Shown here: positions 1 through 11,507 of the stretch, one piece after another
Layout of the letters: each line of letters begins with the position of its first letter
Position numbering within the stretch: position 1 is the stretch's first letter
Source: Bryoerythrophyllum caledonicum
Lineage: Eukaryota > Streptophyta > Bryopsida > Pottiales > Pottiaceae
Direction: 5' to 3'
Length of the DNA stretch: 64,000 nucleotides
Assembly: GCA_963971425.1 (NCBI GenBank)
Contig: OZ020525.1
Location: forward strand, 8,353,560 to 8,417,559
Made by a program: the position numbers and the translations under genes
The notes under the pieces: model-generated
The model's database searches: none
Told to the model about the DNA's origin: nothing
The model's input: the letters and a program-made list of their open reading frames with translations, nothing else

Positions 1-3000
1 CTTTCAAAGCCCTAATACAAGCCTCTAACATTAATTACCGCAATCAACCAATCCCCACACTACACCAAAATGAGCCATACATATACCTAGGTATAAATCT
101 TGTCCCCTCACTAAAATGGAAAATCCAAATCCATGCTACAACCACGAAACTCATCAAACAATGCAAAGAACTAACAACCTGCCCGGCCACCATGAAACAA
201 AAAATAAAAATGGTTGATATTGTACTACGCCCAGGCGTGGCATACAGTTTCTACGGTGTACCATACTCTATGCCAGCTATTAAAAAACTTGATCAAAAAA
301 TAATAGCCATACAAAAAACCATATGTGGATTACCAAAATGTATGTCAAACGCAATAACCCAACTCCCACATAACCTATTTGGACTAGAAGCTTTCTCCCT
401 CAAAAACGCATATCTCAGATGTATAGGCGAACAATTACAAAATGCGTTAAATGATAAAGGCAGACTTGGGAAAATATACAATGGATTAACTCAATATGTA
501 CTTGCCCAATACGGTGGCGCCAAATACATACCCAGAATTTAAAAAAGTGACTGCATAAGATCTCCAATAACACGAACATTCTTCTTATTAAAACATATTG
601 CTAAAGCCCACCTTAAAAGTACGCTCCCAAACTTCCTCATTAATCCTACATCACTAGAAATATTATGGCGCCAAGAAACACTAAACCACAACACACTCAA
701 TGCCCAACTCTTCCAAAAGCTTCTACAAAAATTCCTCTCAAAAAATATTTTTGAACTGACCCAAATTACTTTACCCAACGGCACACACATCACGAACAAT
801 GAAGACTTCAAAACCTACCACTTCACCCCATCCAAACTATTAAAAAGTGCCCTAAATGTTGCTAAACAACTATTTTGCTACGCCACTTGCCCCACCACAT
901 GTCATACTCCTTGTATCATACACCCATACTCTCATATATTTAAAGACTCATTGATCACCCTCAACAATAGCATCACCCCAAGAAATATCCCCACACCAAT
1001 CAATCCCCCTAACCCCCCACATACATACCATCCCCATCTCCCAACATATATCCCCAAAAACCCTACCACATATCCCATTAATAACATCATACGCCATAAA
1101 CATATCCAACACAAAGACACAAATAACATACAAAATACATACACAAAATATCTATGCCAATGGCGACACAATGATAATACATACAATAAATGGCTTCCCC
1201 AAAGAGACCTCTTTCCACGACACGATATCAATACCTCCACACATAACACCAAAAAATTAAGACAACACTACCAAAAAATTCAAAACGAAACATACTCAGA
1301 AATCATCCTAGCCCACCACCTCCAAGAACAATTCCCAGACTCAAGATCCGTAACACCACCGATAATTATCCCACACTTAAACATCTACTTAACAGAATGC
1401 AATCCCGAAAATGATATCCTTACATCCTCAAACACAATCCAAATAGATAACAACCAAGCACATTTATACGAAGAAAATGGCCGATATTTATTCACCATCC
1501 CCGATACTCGACTCCAATGGTTATGGAATCAATATAAAACAAAATTACAAACTCCTACAAACATTGAACCAAAGACCCAACGCTTTGAAACCAAACTAAT
1601 ATGGCTATACCAAAGATATAAATACCAAATACCAAAAACTGACCCCCTAAAAAATGCGCAATACACAATATCCACTCCCATTTTAGACGCACTAATTTCA
1701 TCCTTTAACATCGAACAATCATACTTTTCTTCCCCGGTCACATGTTCCACCAAACTAAAAAAATTCCACTCACCCTTTGAAAGAGACAAAATATTTGGAT
1801 CCCTAGGCAAGGCCTTTGAATATAAATGGATAGGTAATGGTATAGCTCACCCCCACAACGAGAAAGACATGGAACAAGCCATACATTGGGCTAGACTTGC
1901 CGCCAAACATGATCCAAATAACACAAATACAATCATCATCACACCGAACAACGATTGGTACCAAAACAACAACCAACATACAAACCCATTTCCAGATTCC
2001 CACATCATCGCACTATTTGAGGCAGATACAATTCCATACAAAGAACCTACCATTCCACCCGAGCTAAAAAAACCCCGAATCGAGCCATCTACATTACAAA
2101 TACTATGCGTCCATCATCAAAATCAAACCATTGGCTCACTAGAACAACTTGCTCAACTTACCTCCATAACAAACAATTTAAACATACATCGACTATACAC
2201 AAAACCGGCCCCACCAACATCTATACAAACCCCTGTAAATAGAAGCAAAAAGTGGTCAAAACTAAACTATGTCAACAAAACATTAAACTATTCCGTCATA
2301 CCTCCCCCCCTCCCAAACTACCCAACTCATACCACACCAAAATTTAACCCCGCACACAGTTATTACATCGACGGCTCCTTCAAACCACCCGAACAAATTA
2401 GCCCAGGATCTTGGCGCAGAGAAAAAGCTGGCTATGGCATATATAACTCTACCAAGGAAATTAAACTAGCCAAAAAACTCCATGGACTACAAAATATCCT
2501 TAGAGCAGAACTCATGGCCATTCATAAAATACTACAAATCATCACAACAAAATACAACAATGAACCTGCACATATATTCACGAACTGTATAAACGCACTT
2601 TATCTACTAAACACTCAAATAACACATCCTACCCTTCACAATAGTCACCGTGACCAAACCATACTAACGTCAATGGTCCAAATGTTACAAAACCGCACAC
2701 AAATCACAACCCTCCACAAAGTGAGAGCCCATGCCAACATTGATGGCAACAAATAAGCAGACAAATTAGCAAAAGAAGGCCGAGAAAAAACACACAAAAA
2801 TGCCAAAGACCCACATAAACATGCCCATGCCACCTCATACTACTTTCAAAAAGAAGATTGGCCTTCCAAAGAAGATACCCCCGACAAAGGCCCGATTAGA
2901 TTTTTGGACAAATATCTAAAAAAACAAGACCTCTACAACAACCTTGATACAATCTCAGACAACTTTCCTAACATACAAAAGTGGACTAACAACAATGACA

Positions 3001-3823
3001 CAGACAATGAACTCTCTACTAACTTTTGGAAAAACCCCATCATCACCGACTCACAAATCACATGCCTTATCAAATTCCGTACTGGCCAATACATGGGTAA
3101 CGCCCGTAAGCAACTCTTCTTTGGTATAGAAAGATTCCCGTCCATAACATGCCCCATATGCCCCTCTACGGACCCCGACACATGGCTACATGTTCTACTC
3201 AAATGCCAAAACCACCACATACACTCCCTAATTGTTAAAAGACATAATAATGCCGTATGGGAAGTCCAAAAACTAATCACCTCCTACAACAAATCGAGAT
3301 GTTTCATACTAATGAACGCCGACACTTTTAATAACAATCCACAAGAGAATACAGTCCCCCCATGGCTACTCCCATGCTCATGTATGACCCAAAGATGTCA
3401 TTGCAACGCTAGGCTCAAACCGGACATCCTCTGTGTTAAAGGTCTACCATATAATGACCCCCCACCCGATAACATCAACCAAGACTACACCATCCAATTC
3501 ATTGAATTCACATATTGCAACGATAGATTTTCCCCGGAAACAATCCAAAATAAAATAGATAAATACCAACCTCTTATGGACGACATCATTTCCCTCGGAT
3601 GGAATGTCGACCCCCTTATTGTAATCACATCCGGCGCTCGTGCCACCACCTTTATCCCATCTATGAAAACTCTTGAAGATTCCTTTAAATATCCATTGAA
3701 ACAATTAAAACCTCCTTTAAAAACATTAACACCATAGCTACCCAATATGCCATGTCCATTCTTCTACATAAACGTAAAATCGAAAACAACCAAACCCTCC
3801 CCGATACACAGGACCTCCCTTAA
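1..3823 (+). pseudogene. LINE ORF2, 3' part (RT thumb, RNase H, CCHC, restriction-like endonuclease)
   Basis: This is the C-terminal part of a non-LTR retrotransposon polyprotein; the reverse-transcriptase catalytic core lies before the window. One frame runs from base 3 to 3737, broken only by TAA at 540-542 and TAA at 2754-2756. The start encodes YLGINL, typical of the region after the RT fingers and palm. An RNase H domain follows at about 2360-2790, with Asp in YIDGS (2370-2372) and Glu in RAEL (2508-2510). The third acidic position is Asn (FTNC, 2583-2585), and the last Asp lies just after the second stop in GNK-stop-AD. A CPIC...H...C knuckle (about 3149-3210) precedes KPD (Asp 3423-3425), IEF (Glu 3504-3506) and KIDKY, the layout of R2-type restriction-like endonucleases. 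A one-base slip in the A-run near 3718-3723 moves the natural end to TAA 3821-3823. Stops, slip and lost Asp make this copy inactive. Confidence 0.85.
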
Positions 3824-3869
3824 ATTCTTCCCCCTCCTCGATTTATCACGACTACTTGGTTATAAGATT

Positions 3870-3960
3870 TGTAGTTGCTTGCTTGGTTGGTGGTTGGTTA
3901 GTTGGCTTGTTGCTTTGTTAGAGATTGGTTGGTTGGTTGGTTGGTTGGTTTGTGGTTCTT
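3870..3960 (+). repeat. (TTGG)n-like 3' tail of the LINE
   Basis: Short TTGG/GTTG units begin just after the LINE coding end, with five near-perfect TTGG units around 3923-3950. Some LINEs end in short tandem repeats instead of poly(A). The position right after the ORF suggests this is the element's own tail. Confidence 0.65.
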
Positions 3961-3981
3961 TGGCTATTTGTTACATAGTGT

Positions 3982-4112
3982 CTACCCTGGAGAGAGGGAA
4001 GTAGTTCCAGCGTACTAATTCCTTGTCCAGTAGGCATGGTCTTAGTAGTGGAACAAACAGACACTATATTCACATCGGCCTCCTCCGGAGACCGGCGTTC
4101 TTCTTCTATAGA
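3982..4112 (+). mobile_element. SINE-like short element, copy 1
   Basis: This stretch matches, with scattered differences, the reverse complement of the 133-bp insertion at 23186-23318. The shared core includes AATTCCTTGTCC and GGCATGGTCTTAGTAGTGGA. Both copies end with a GC-rich hairpin and a CTT-type tail. The other copy has a clear target-site duplication, so this is a mobile element. I see no obvious pol III A and B boxes, so a tRNA origin is not supported. It sits just downstream of the LINE tail, but the two 3' ends differ. Confidence 0.7.
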
Positions 4113-4124
4113 AGGGATTCTCAT

Positions 4125-4560
4125 GAGGGGCGCCAATGTCGGCTGCCATGTTGGAGGTTCACTTGATATACTCTTCTTGGGGAGGGAAGATGACCGCGAT
4201 CCATTTGAAGGTTCCTTAATATACATTTAAGAGGTCTTCTAAGAAGGCGCCGATGTTGGCTGCCTTTTTGAAGGTTTCTTTATATACATTTAAGGGATTC
4301 TCTTGAGAGGCGCCGATGTCGGTTGCTCTTTGGGAGGTTCCTCTAATGTACATAAAAGGGGACTTCTTAAGGGGCGCCAATGTTGGTTCTACTTTTGGAG
4401 GTTTCTTTAATAAAATTGAAGAGGGCCTCTAGAAGGGTGCCAATGTTGGCAGCTTCTTCACAAGTTCCTTTTTAAAACCTTAGAACTCGCCTCTACATAG
4501 GTGTAGATGTTGACATCTTCTTTGAACTGCTCTAAAAAATAAGAGGGCTCTTTAGAAAGG
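4125..4560 (+). repeat. 63-bp tandem repeat with palindromic core
   Basis: Diverged units recur at about 62-64 bp spacing, with core starts near 4131, 4249, 4311, 4375 and 4438. Each unit holds the core GCCGATGTCGGCTGCC or a variant, then a TTTGGAGGTTCC-like block and ATATACATTTAAGGG. Within the core, GCCGA and TCGGC are inverted around TG. The same unit forms the arms of the foldback structure at 55545-56230, so this is probably one orphan arm. Confidence 0.8.
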
Positions 4561-4903
4561 TATGATTGTCTCTGTGGGTTGCTGAAGTAGCAGACTTCCA
4601 AGCGGATATTCAGATTCAACCTTCCTTTTGTAGGTAGGTGATATTACCAATTGCTAGTTTAAGTCAATTGCAATTTAGAAGATCCTCGCAGCTAAGCAGT
4701 TGCCCTCAAGTGGAGATCGTAAGGCATGTTCCAAGTCTCTGTCTCGGGTCTGCCAATATTGATTGCCTCCACATTGTGACATGCTATTATCGTGGTTAGA
4801 ACATTAGTGCACTCTTACCTATCCTTCATTGCCTCATTTGCTGATGCAATCATATTTTTTTTATTCAGAAACAATTTGATAGTGTCGTTCCTTTGCTACT
4901 CGG
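4561..4903. other. Spacer without recognised features
   Basis: The stretch is AT-rich. No long ORF, repeat or motif was recognised. Confidence 0.5.
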
Positions 4904-6200
4904 ATGTTTCAAGAGCAATTTTCTAATAAGTCTATTGAGTGGACAACGGAGAAAATCCACGAGGTGGTCAACAAAGTTGTAATGAAAGTGAGAAAAGAGA
5001 TGACATCTATGTTGAAGAAGTTGTTGCCCATTGAGGGTCCTAAGTATACTCCACAATCTCTTGAACAAATCAGGCTACATATCCAGAGTCTGAAAGATTA
5101 TCCAAAGATGTCTCAAAAAAAGTTGATATACCCCTTAACCTCTGTAATGGATGCTGTCAGAAAGGTCAAGTGGCTGGACCGCTAGAACAAGCTAGCTTCT
5201 TTCGTGTTTCACTCATATTCCCTATGGAAAAATTTGCAAATCGTTCATTTCTTGGATAGTTGATGAAGGCGAATTGATAAGCACATGTTCATTTCAATAC
5301 CTTCAACAATTTTGATTCTAAACCAATTCATATGATCTCACTAGAGATGCTTCTGCAGCTTTCAATTGAGGTGATGGCCTTATTTGATTCTATATTATAT
5401 GAACTTGAAGAGCCGATTGACTTTCATCATTCACGCTTTTGGAGAGTGTTTCATTATAAGAATTCAGGATTACGTGAAGCGGATGCGCATTTAGCTATAG
5501 GACTTGGCGTTTCTGAACAAGTTGGATGGAAGGGTGTGCACAAGAACCGCGTTGCAGAGTTGGAGGTTGGACTTTTATAGGCCATGATCTAGGTCTTATA
5601 CAAATATTTTTTTACATCTTGTATACAAGGAAGGCGGCATTAAAGATGCGTGCATATTTTCAAAGTTATCTAGATCGTGATGGCAATAAGTGCATTCTAA
5701 CTCAAAACATCCCAAAAATGTGGGCCCACCCGCACTAGCATAAATGCAGGTGATACTTTGACTGCCCAGTGACCAAGCCCCTATCGTTGACATTGAACTC
5801 AGAAATGACATCTAATCCGATTAAGTTGGCACTGAGATTATGGTTCCTCCGCTTGATGCTGCGGCGCCTATGAAGCAAACAAGTAGAACACAGAAGAAGG
5901 CGGCTGAAACTGAGAAGGCAAAGAAAGAAAAAATAGCGGTGGAGGCAAAAACAACCGCAGAGGCTGAAGCTGTTATGAAGTTGAAGGTTGTGGTTGCCAA
6001 GGTCAAAGCGAGCATGAAGCTCTTTGATGAGGTTGCTATTGCTGAGATGACAACAAAGTAGGCCGCTCACAATGAGGCCCTCGCGGTAGTGGATTTAGGT
6101 GTCGACACATATATCTTTGATCTAGCTCAGATTATCTTAACTGCTGCACTTGTTGCTCGGAGCCATTACTCTAGCCCACCACCGTTGATAGAGGATGGAT
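4904..6200 (+). pseudogene. Decayed coding relic with Ala/Lys/Glu-rich coiled coil
   Basis: Three plus-strand pieces look like protein but are separated by stops and shifts: about 4904-5185 (KIHEVVNKVVMKVRKEMTSM), 5332-5580 (contains YELEEPIDFHHSRFW) and 5840-6199. The last is an Ala/Lys/Glu-rich helix that reads on past a TAG at 6059-6061. I do not recognise the family. The order of a globular piece followed by a coiled coil could fit a retroelement gag or an amplified plant-lineage gene, but nothing decides this. The stops mean it is no longer expressed as one protein. Confidence 0.4.
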
Positions 6201-7379
6201 AAAGTCCCCTCTCCTTTATTATACGGAAATTGAAGTAGAAAACAGATCTGCTTCCCGCTTCATTTTGTCACATCCTATTTCAATATTTGTTGAACCCACA
6301 AGTATCAAGAAGATAATGGAAGTGTTGTCTCGTGTTCACGGTTGTGTACCAAATTTTGAACAATTTTGTCCTTCAAATTCAATTTATTTTTCCACTCTTT
6401 GCACTTATATTAATTTACTCATTCTTTTGTCTTTGTTCGTGAAATCCATGTCGTTGTTGCCAATGAACAAAATACCTCTGTGGAGAGTGTGGAGACATCC
6501 TCATTGGTCATACAAAGGTGTTGCATTGCCCATCAGCACCTTAGTAAAGAGAGTGCCAACATTGACATTGATTGAAGGAAGTGATGACTTTGGGTTGCCA
6601 CTGCATTTCTTACTTGATGTCGTCGTTTTGATCACATTGCATCACTGCAATGTTTCAGAGTTGTTGATTTCAAGCTCTTCTTCTCATTCTATTCAAACTC
6701 TACAATAGTTTCATTCAAACTCTACATCATATAGAATATCCACTATGGAAAATATAAACATTACTCTCGCAATACTAAACACGCTCTTCCTCTCCAAGCA
6801 ACCTTTAAAATCACTCTACACTAGTTTATATGGATATCTGCTATAGCAGTCCACTATGTGGTCCGTCATTATGTCCATTGAAGATATATTACTTCTTGAG
6901 TTCTTCTTAGAAAAATTATTTAAATACCAATATTAGTTCCACATACATGGTTGGAGTCCCTTAGTTGACAGAAATCACGATTAAAATTTCTACTTAATTC
7001 AAATTCACAGTCTCCCTCTTTAAATTCCACTTATAAATAAGTCTATGCATCATTTAGCTAAATCTGGGAAATTCAATGAATTCTAGACTTTGGACCGAAT
7101 GCATCATCGGGAGATCTCCGGTTGAAGTGCACTATAATCATCTGGAGATTTCTCAAATCATGAGGAGATGTGATTAATAGTCATAATTTTTGGACTTTGC
7201 ATAGTCTAGATTTAGTTAAATACATCATGTCTTGATGAATAACTAGTTGAAATTGTATTTAGAATCCATTTTTTCTCTTCTCTTTCTCTGCAAAGAATTT
7301 TTTTCATCAAAACACAATTCATCCACGGTCATAGGGTAATAGTACCCATTTCATTAGTCAGTATGTTGCAGTTTGTAGA
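6200..7379. other. AT-rich spacer
   Basis: An ORF of 147 codons (6265-6708) is hydrophobic, has no recognisable motif and is probably chance. Nothing else could be supported here. Confidence 0.5.
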
Positions 7380-8655
7380 GATAGTATTCCTCCGGAATGC
7401 ACCCAATCGTCACTAAATGCTTCCAAAGTAACCGCTCCGGTTTCGTTCCCACAGAGACCTAATGTTCTTTTCCAAATACTCCCAATAACTAAACTATTAC
7501 ACCGGTCGTTCACGGGTTAGCTATTCTCTTTACTTGTGTATTATAGATCCAAATCCTTCCGGAGCCCAGATTTTGTACAACGGCTTCTGGAAATAGTTTT
7601 CGGAATTCTGGAGGATAGTTTGATTCGTCTCTGTTCCTCCTCACAGAGTCTTCTGGACTTTTTAAGCGAGTGGCCAAAGTCCACTGATCCTGCTTTGTGT
7701 AAGTGGCTGGATTTCCCACTGCCTTGTGACTTTAAGTGGCTAGACACCCACTGCCCAGAACTTATAGTGACTGGACACCACTCTCCCTACTCTGCTAACC
7801 AGTGATTTGATGGTTGTTATCGGACTTAGACTCTCACGACGTCCGGATGGCCTTCCGGACGCGATCACACAGAAAAAAGTCCGGACTACAACGACATTCC
7901 GGTAAGTGTGCTTGTGACTCTCCGGAGCGGATGTTACCACACGCCAGAAGTATTCCGTCTAGACCTACGCATCTCGCTTTTTCCTATCTTGGGGGAGAAT
8001 TCCGGTTTTGACCGGGACCCAGGTTAGAACGGATTCTTCCGTGCCCTAGAGATTACGAGGAACACCTCTGCAGTTGATCTCTTTCCCTCCTCGCTACTTC
8101 CCGACCCTAGAGACTACCAAGCACACCTCTGCAATAGCCCTCCAGCTCTCCGAGGCGATCTCCTAACACAGATCCGGACCGATTTCTCTCTTAGCGAACT
8201 AGTTATCACGCCACTCGCGGAGGTACTTACACAAACACACACACAAGAATGGATCTTTCACTCACGAAGTCTAAACTCCACATCAAGAACACAAGGTAGC
8301 AAGTCTAGTGTAAAGAAGCGAGGTATATTTCAAAGTGAGAAAAGACCAGATAAAAGGTTTTTCTCCAAAACCTTACTACTAAGTATTGCTAAGTCCCTTC
8401 TAAACTTAGCCTTTCTTCTAGTTGCATCTACTGGAAATCCGCTAGATCTTATGTAAAAGATCCAAGAAATCCGGAAAAGTCCCAGATCGGATCTCAGATT
8501 CTATAATCTCGGAACCGTTTCTGGCTCCGGAATTCCTATTCCAACTACAAAACCGGCAGTCGACTCCGTCACCAGCCGGGTGCACTTGGAGCCCCATCGT
8601 TAATCGCTGCTGGTCCAGAATCAAAACCCAAAAAGAATGCTACACCTAAACTAAC

Positions 8656-10711
8656 CTAAGTCGAAGCACTCGGTGCCCGATTTCTCCCAGTTTGACGTGA
8701 CAGGGAGATCTCCACCAGAGCCCGTTGCTTGCCCTTGGCCTTCTTTGCTATTGCCGGCAAAATGTTGGTCTTCCGGGTTGACGGTCTAGCCGCTAGAGAA
8801 ATCCTAGACACCGGAGTTTTGGAATCTATGGATGGAGGTGGTTGTTCCGGTGAACCTTCCGGAACTGGAGGTGCTGATGGTTCCGACTCGGAAGCTGACC
8901 TGCTCTCTTGGACCAAGTCCCTGTAGCTTCCGGAGGGACTCCTTGGCCCGAGCACCAATCTCCGGGATATGGACTTCGGTGGTGCCTGGGGATCGTCTTC
9001 TGCCGGAGGATCTGGCAGGCGCATGTTTGGTGGCGACAGCAGATCTGGCAGCTTCTTCAGTATCTCACCCGTACTAGGGTTGGGAGATACGATGCCCTCC
9101 GCCGGTGTCCGAGGTGACGGAGTATCCAGGGACTCTGGATTTGCTGAGGTACCCGGAGCTAGAGTTGATTTGGGTTGTGGTGGTTCCGAAGGAGCTATGG
9201 TCCTCCCCGGGGTCATAAAGTCTTCCGGTACTTAGGCTGCCTGGTCTTCCGGAACCATCTGGGTAATGTTGTCGACTAGAAGCTTCATCTGTTCCTGGGT
9301 CCGGCCCATCTTCTCCGCTTGATCAAGGAAAAACCGGATGATGTTGGCCCTGGTCACCTTCTTTTCCTTCTCCACCAGTTTGGTGAAGAGTTGGCTCCGG
9401 TTGACCACGTCTACCGCAAAACTTCAGGGCCTCCCGGACCTCCGTCAGGGCAGCTGCGGATGCATTGGCCTTTGCCTCCACCTGTTTCCGGCCCACCACC
9501 GCCAGCGTTGTCTCTTGAAGAAGGTGGGCTACCTTCTTCTCCATCTCCGTGTTGGCCTTGTACATGGTGGAGATTTGAAGGTGCAACGCCTTCGTATCAC
9601 CCTCCCTTCTCCGGAGATCCTCCACTCTATTGATGGCGTCCTCCAGCCGGCTGACTTCCAGACTCCGGAAGGCCTGCTCTACTCTGGTGGTGACGATGAA
9701 GTTGGTCCCCTTGAGGACGGCCACTCTCGAGCCGACCTCGCGCAGGAGGTCATCCATCTCCTTCAGCTGCCCCTTGGAGTCCTCCGGATCGCTCTTCCTC
9801 CTATTCCGGCTGGCTTCCGCTGACAGCCCCAACTCGTCTTCATCGGAGGATGCGAAGGAGCTACGGATGTCCGAACTCTCCAACACAGGCTCCTTTCCTC
9901 GAGTCCTCTTCTGGGTCCTCCGGCCTTCCTCCGGAGTGTCTGCGGTGGTTGCTTCCAGCACAAGTTTTGCTGCCCCTCCGGATTCTTCATCTGACTCCTC
10001 ACCTCCGTACTTTTGGAGGCTGAGGACTTCGTCATACTGCCTCTGCTCCGTCTCGGTGAGCTGTTGATGGTGGCAGTAGAGATGTACCACATAAGAGGCC
10101 AACGGGGTTGCCGATTTCTTCACCTTCTAGAGGTTGGCCAGGAGTCGATTGATCATCTCGCTCGTGAGCATCCCCCAGTCCACAACAATCTTTTCTTGGA
10201 GTGATCCAAGGAAAGTGCAGGCCCACTTTGCCACTACCCGCTTCGGCTTTTCCGGATGGAAAATATGATTTAGAAACCCTAGCACCAGCTAGGCATCCCG
10301 GTGCCAAAGGTCTTGCATGTTGTAGCCCTCCTTCGGGTCGGCTTGTCCCTCGAACTCCTCCGCCAGGAACTCGTCTCGCCGTTCCACCACCTTGGTGCGG
10401 CCGGCCCAAAAGTTGTATGCTTGTGCCCATTCTGGAACTCCCCAGAATTCCGGATGGGCCCGCACGAACTCCTTGTACTTCTCGTCCGGAGTGCCTACAA
10501 GCTCCCGGACGTAGACCTCCTCCCGGATGCCCTAGGCGACTTCGAGCAAGCCGTCGCACCCCATGGTCTTCAAGTTCTCCTTCAACAGGTTGTACTCGTC
10601 CTGGTCTGCTGGGATTTCCGGAATAACTCGTGTCAAGGGAGGGAGCGCAACGGCCGGCTCTTCATCTCGCCTTCCGCGCCCATCCCTATCCGTCCTCTTC
10701 TTCTTTGCCAT
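8656..10711 (-). pseudogene. Gag-like retroelement protein, decayed
   Basis: The probable start is ATG at 10709-10711 (MAKKKRTDRDGRGRRDEE), a basic beginning. An N-terminal globular domain follows, containing EYNLLKEN, YKEFVRAHPEFWGVPEW, FLNHIFHPEKP and VDWGMLTSEMINRLL. This general pattern resembles the retroelement-associated plant transposon protein domain, recognised from memory only. Then come a Ser/Glu-rich linker, a coiled coil at about 9780-9430, and a Pro/Ser-rich tail ending at 8656. Breaks are TAG at 10532-10534, 10289-10291 and 10127-10129, a shift near 9422, and TAA at 9232-9234. All four stops fit Gln or Trp codons hit by single transitions. No protease, RT or integrase accompanies it, so the element is probably non-autonomous. 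Confidence 0.6.
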
Positions 10712-10858
10712 ACGGACCATCTTCATGAAGCCTGCCTACTTCCTCATGTTCTCTCAAGGTTGTCCCTATACGCACGAACCTCACAAAAGCTCTCCCTAAC
10801 GGACACACGTCCGTTCAAACCGTCCAAGCTACAAACCTTAACGGCCAGCGGTTAGGAG

Positions 10859-10861
<3 letters not shown>

Positions 10862-10896
<35 letters not shown>
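10862..10896. repeat. (GA)n microsatellite
   Basis: About 17 uninterrupted GA units lie just upstream (minus-strand sense) of the gag-like gene's start. This is a polypurine tract, possibly in a leader region. Confidence 0.95.
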
Positions 10897-10898
<2 letters not shown>

Positions 10899-11507
10899 GG
10901 AGTGGAACACGCGAAGAAGGAAGGAAAAGAAAGAGTTTCCCCTCGCATCACAGCCTTTTGTAGTCTAGCCGTTAGTACGGCTCATGATGACTGCGGATGG
11001 TGACAGCTCCGGATGACAGTTCCGTATGACTGACTATTCCGAACTTCCGTTAACTACTCCGGCTATCCATTTCGCAGCTTTAGGCGCAATTAGGGATTTC
11101 AGCCGGGTCCATCCGTCTTTATTCTTACAAACTGACTATAGATTTTATTCTAGCACAAACTATCGTAACTACTTAATTTTATTTTTTTGTTTTTTCCGGA
11201 TTTTTAGGTTAACTTCCGGCAATATGTAGGAACGGAGTTCCGCAGTAGGACTTCAAGCCCAAGCACAAGAACCTTGGCAGCTCACTCAGCTAATGAATTT
11301 GACGACATTGCTCCTTCGCAACATATTAACAGGATGCAGTCTAAAGCAAGTAATACCATAGGTGTTACCCAAGAGCCCATGTCCTCTCATTGTCTAGACT
11401 TCTCAGAGTTGAATATGTTGTTATCTTTGATAGACCTCGTTCAACTCCCATGTTGAGTGAGTCATCTGGTCGGCCTTAGTCGAAGTGAAGGAAGGTGACC
11501 AAGAGTG

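Larger units (their letters stand above)
7380..11260. mobile_element. CCGG-rich island, probable retroelement insertion
   Basis: From about 7.38 to 11.26 kb the composition changes abruptly: CCGG, TCCGGA and CpG are very frequent, while both flanks are AT-rich and CpG-poor. The island holds one minus-strand gag-like gene (8656-10711) and a roughly 1.2-kb non-coding arm (7.4-8.6 kb). I could not find matching terminal repeats or a target duplication, so the borders are compositional only. It is most simply a fairly recent insertion that has lost fewer CpGs than its surroundings. Confidence 0.5.

Noticed and set aside
3870..3960. SINE and LINE sharing a 3' tail
   Set aside because: The LINE ends in TTGG units and the SINE-like element in CTT units, so there is no shared end.
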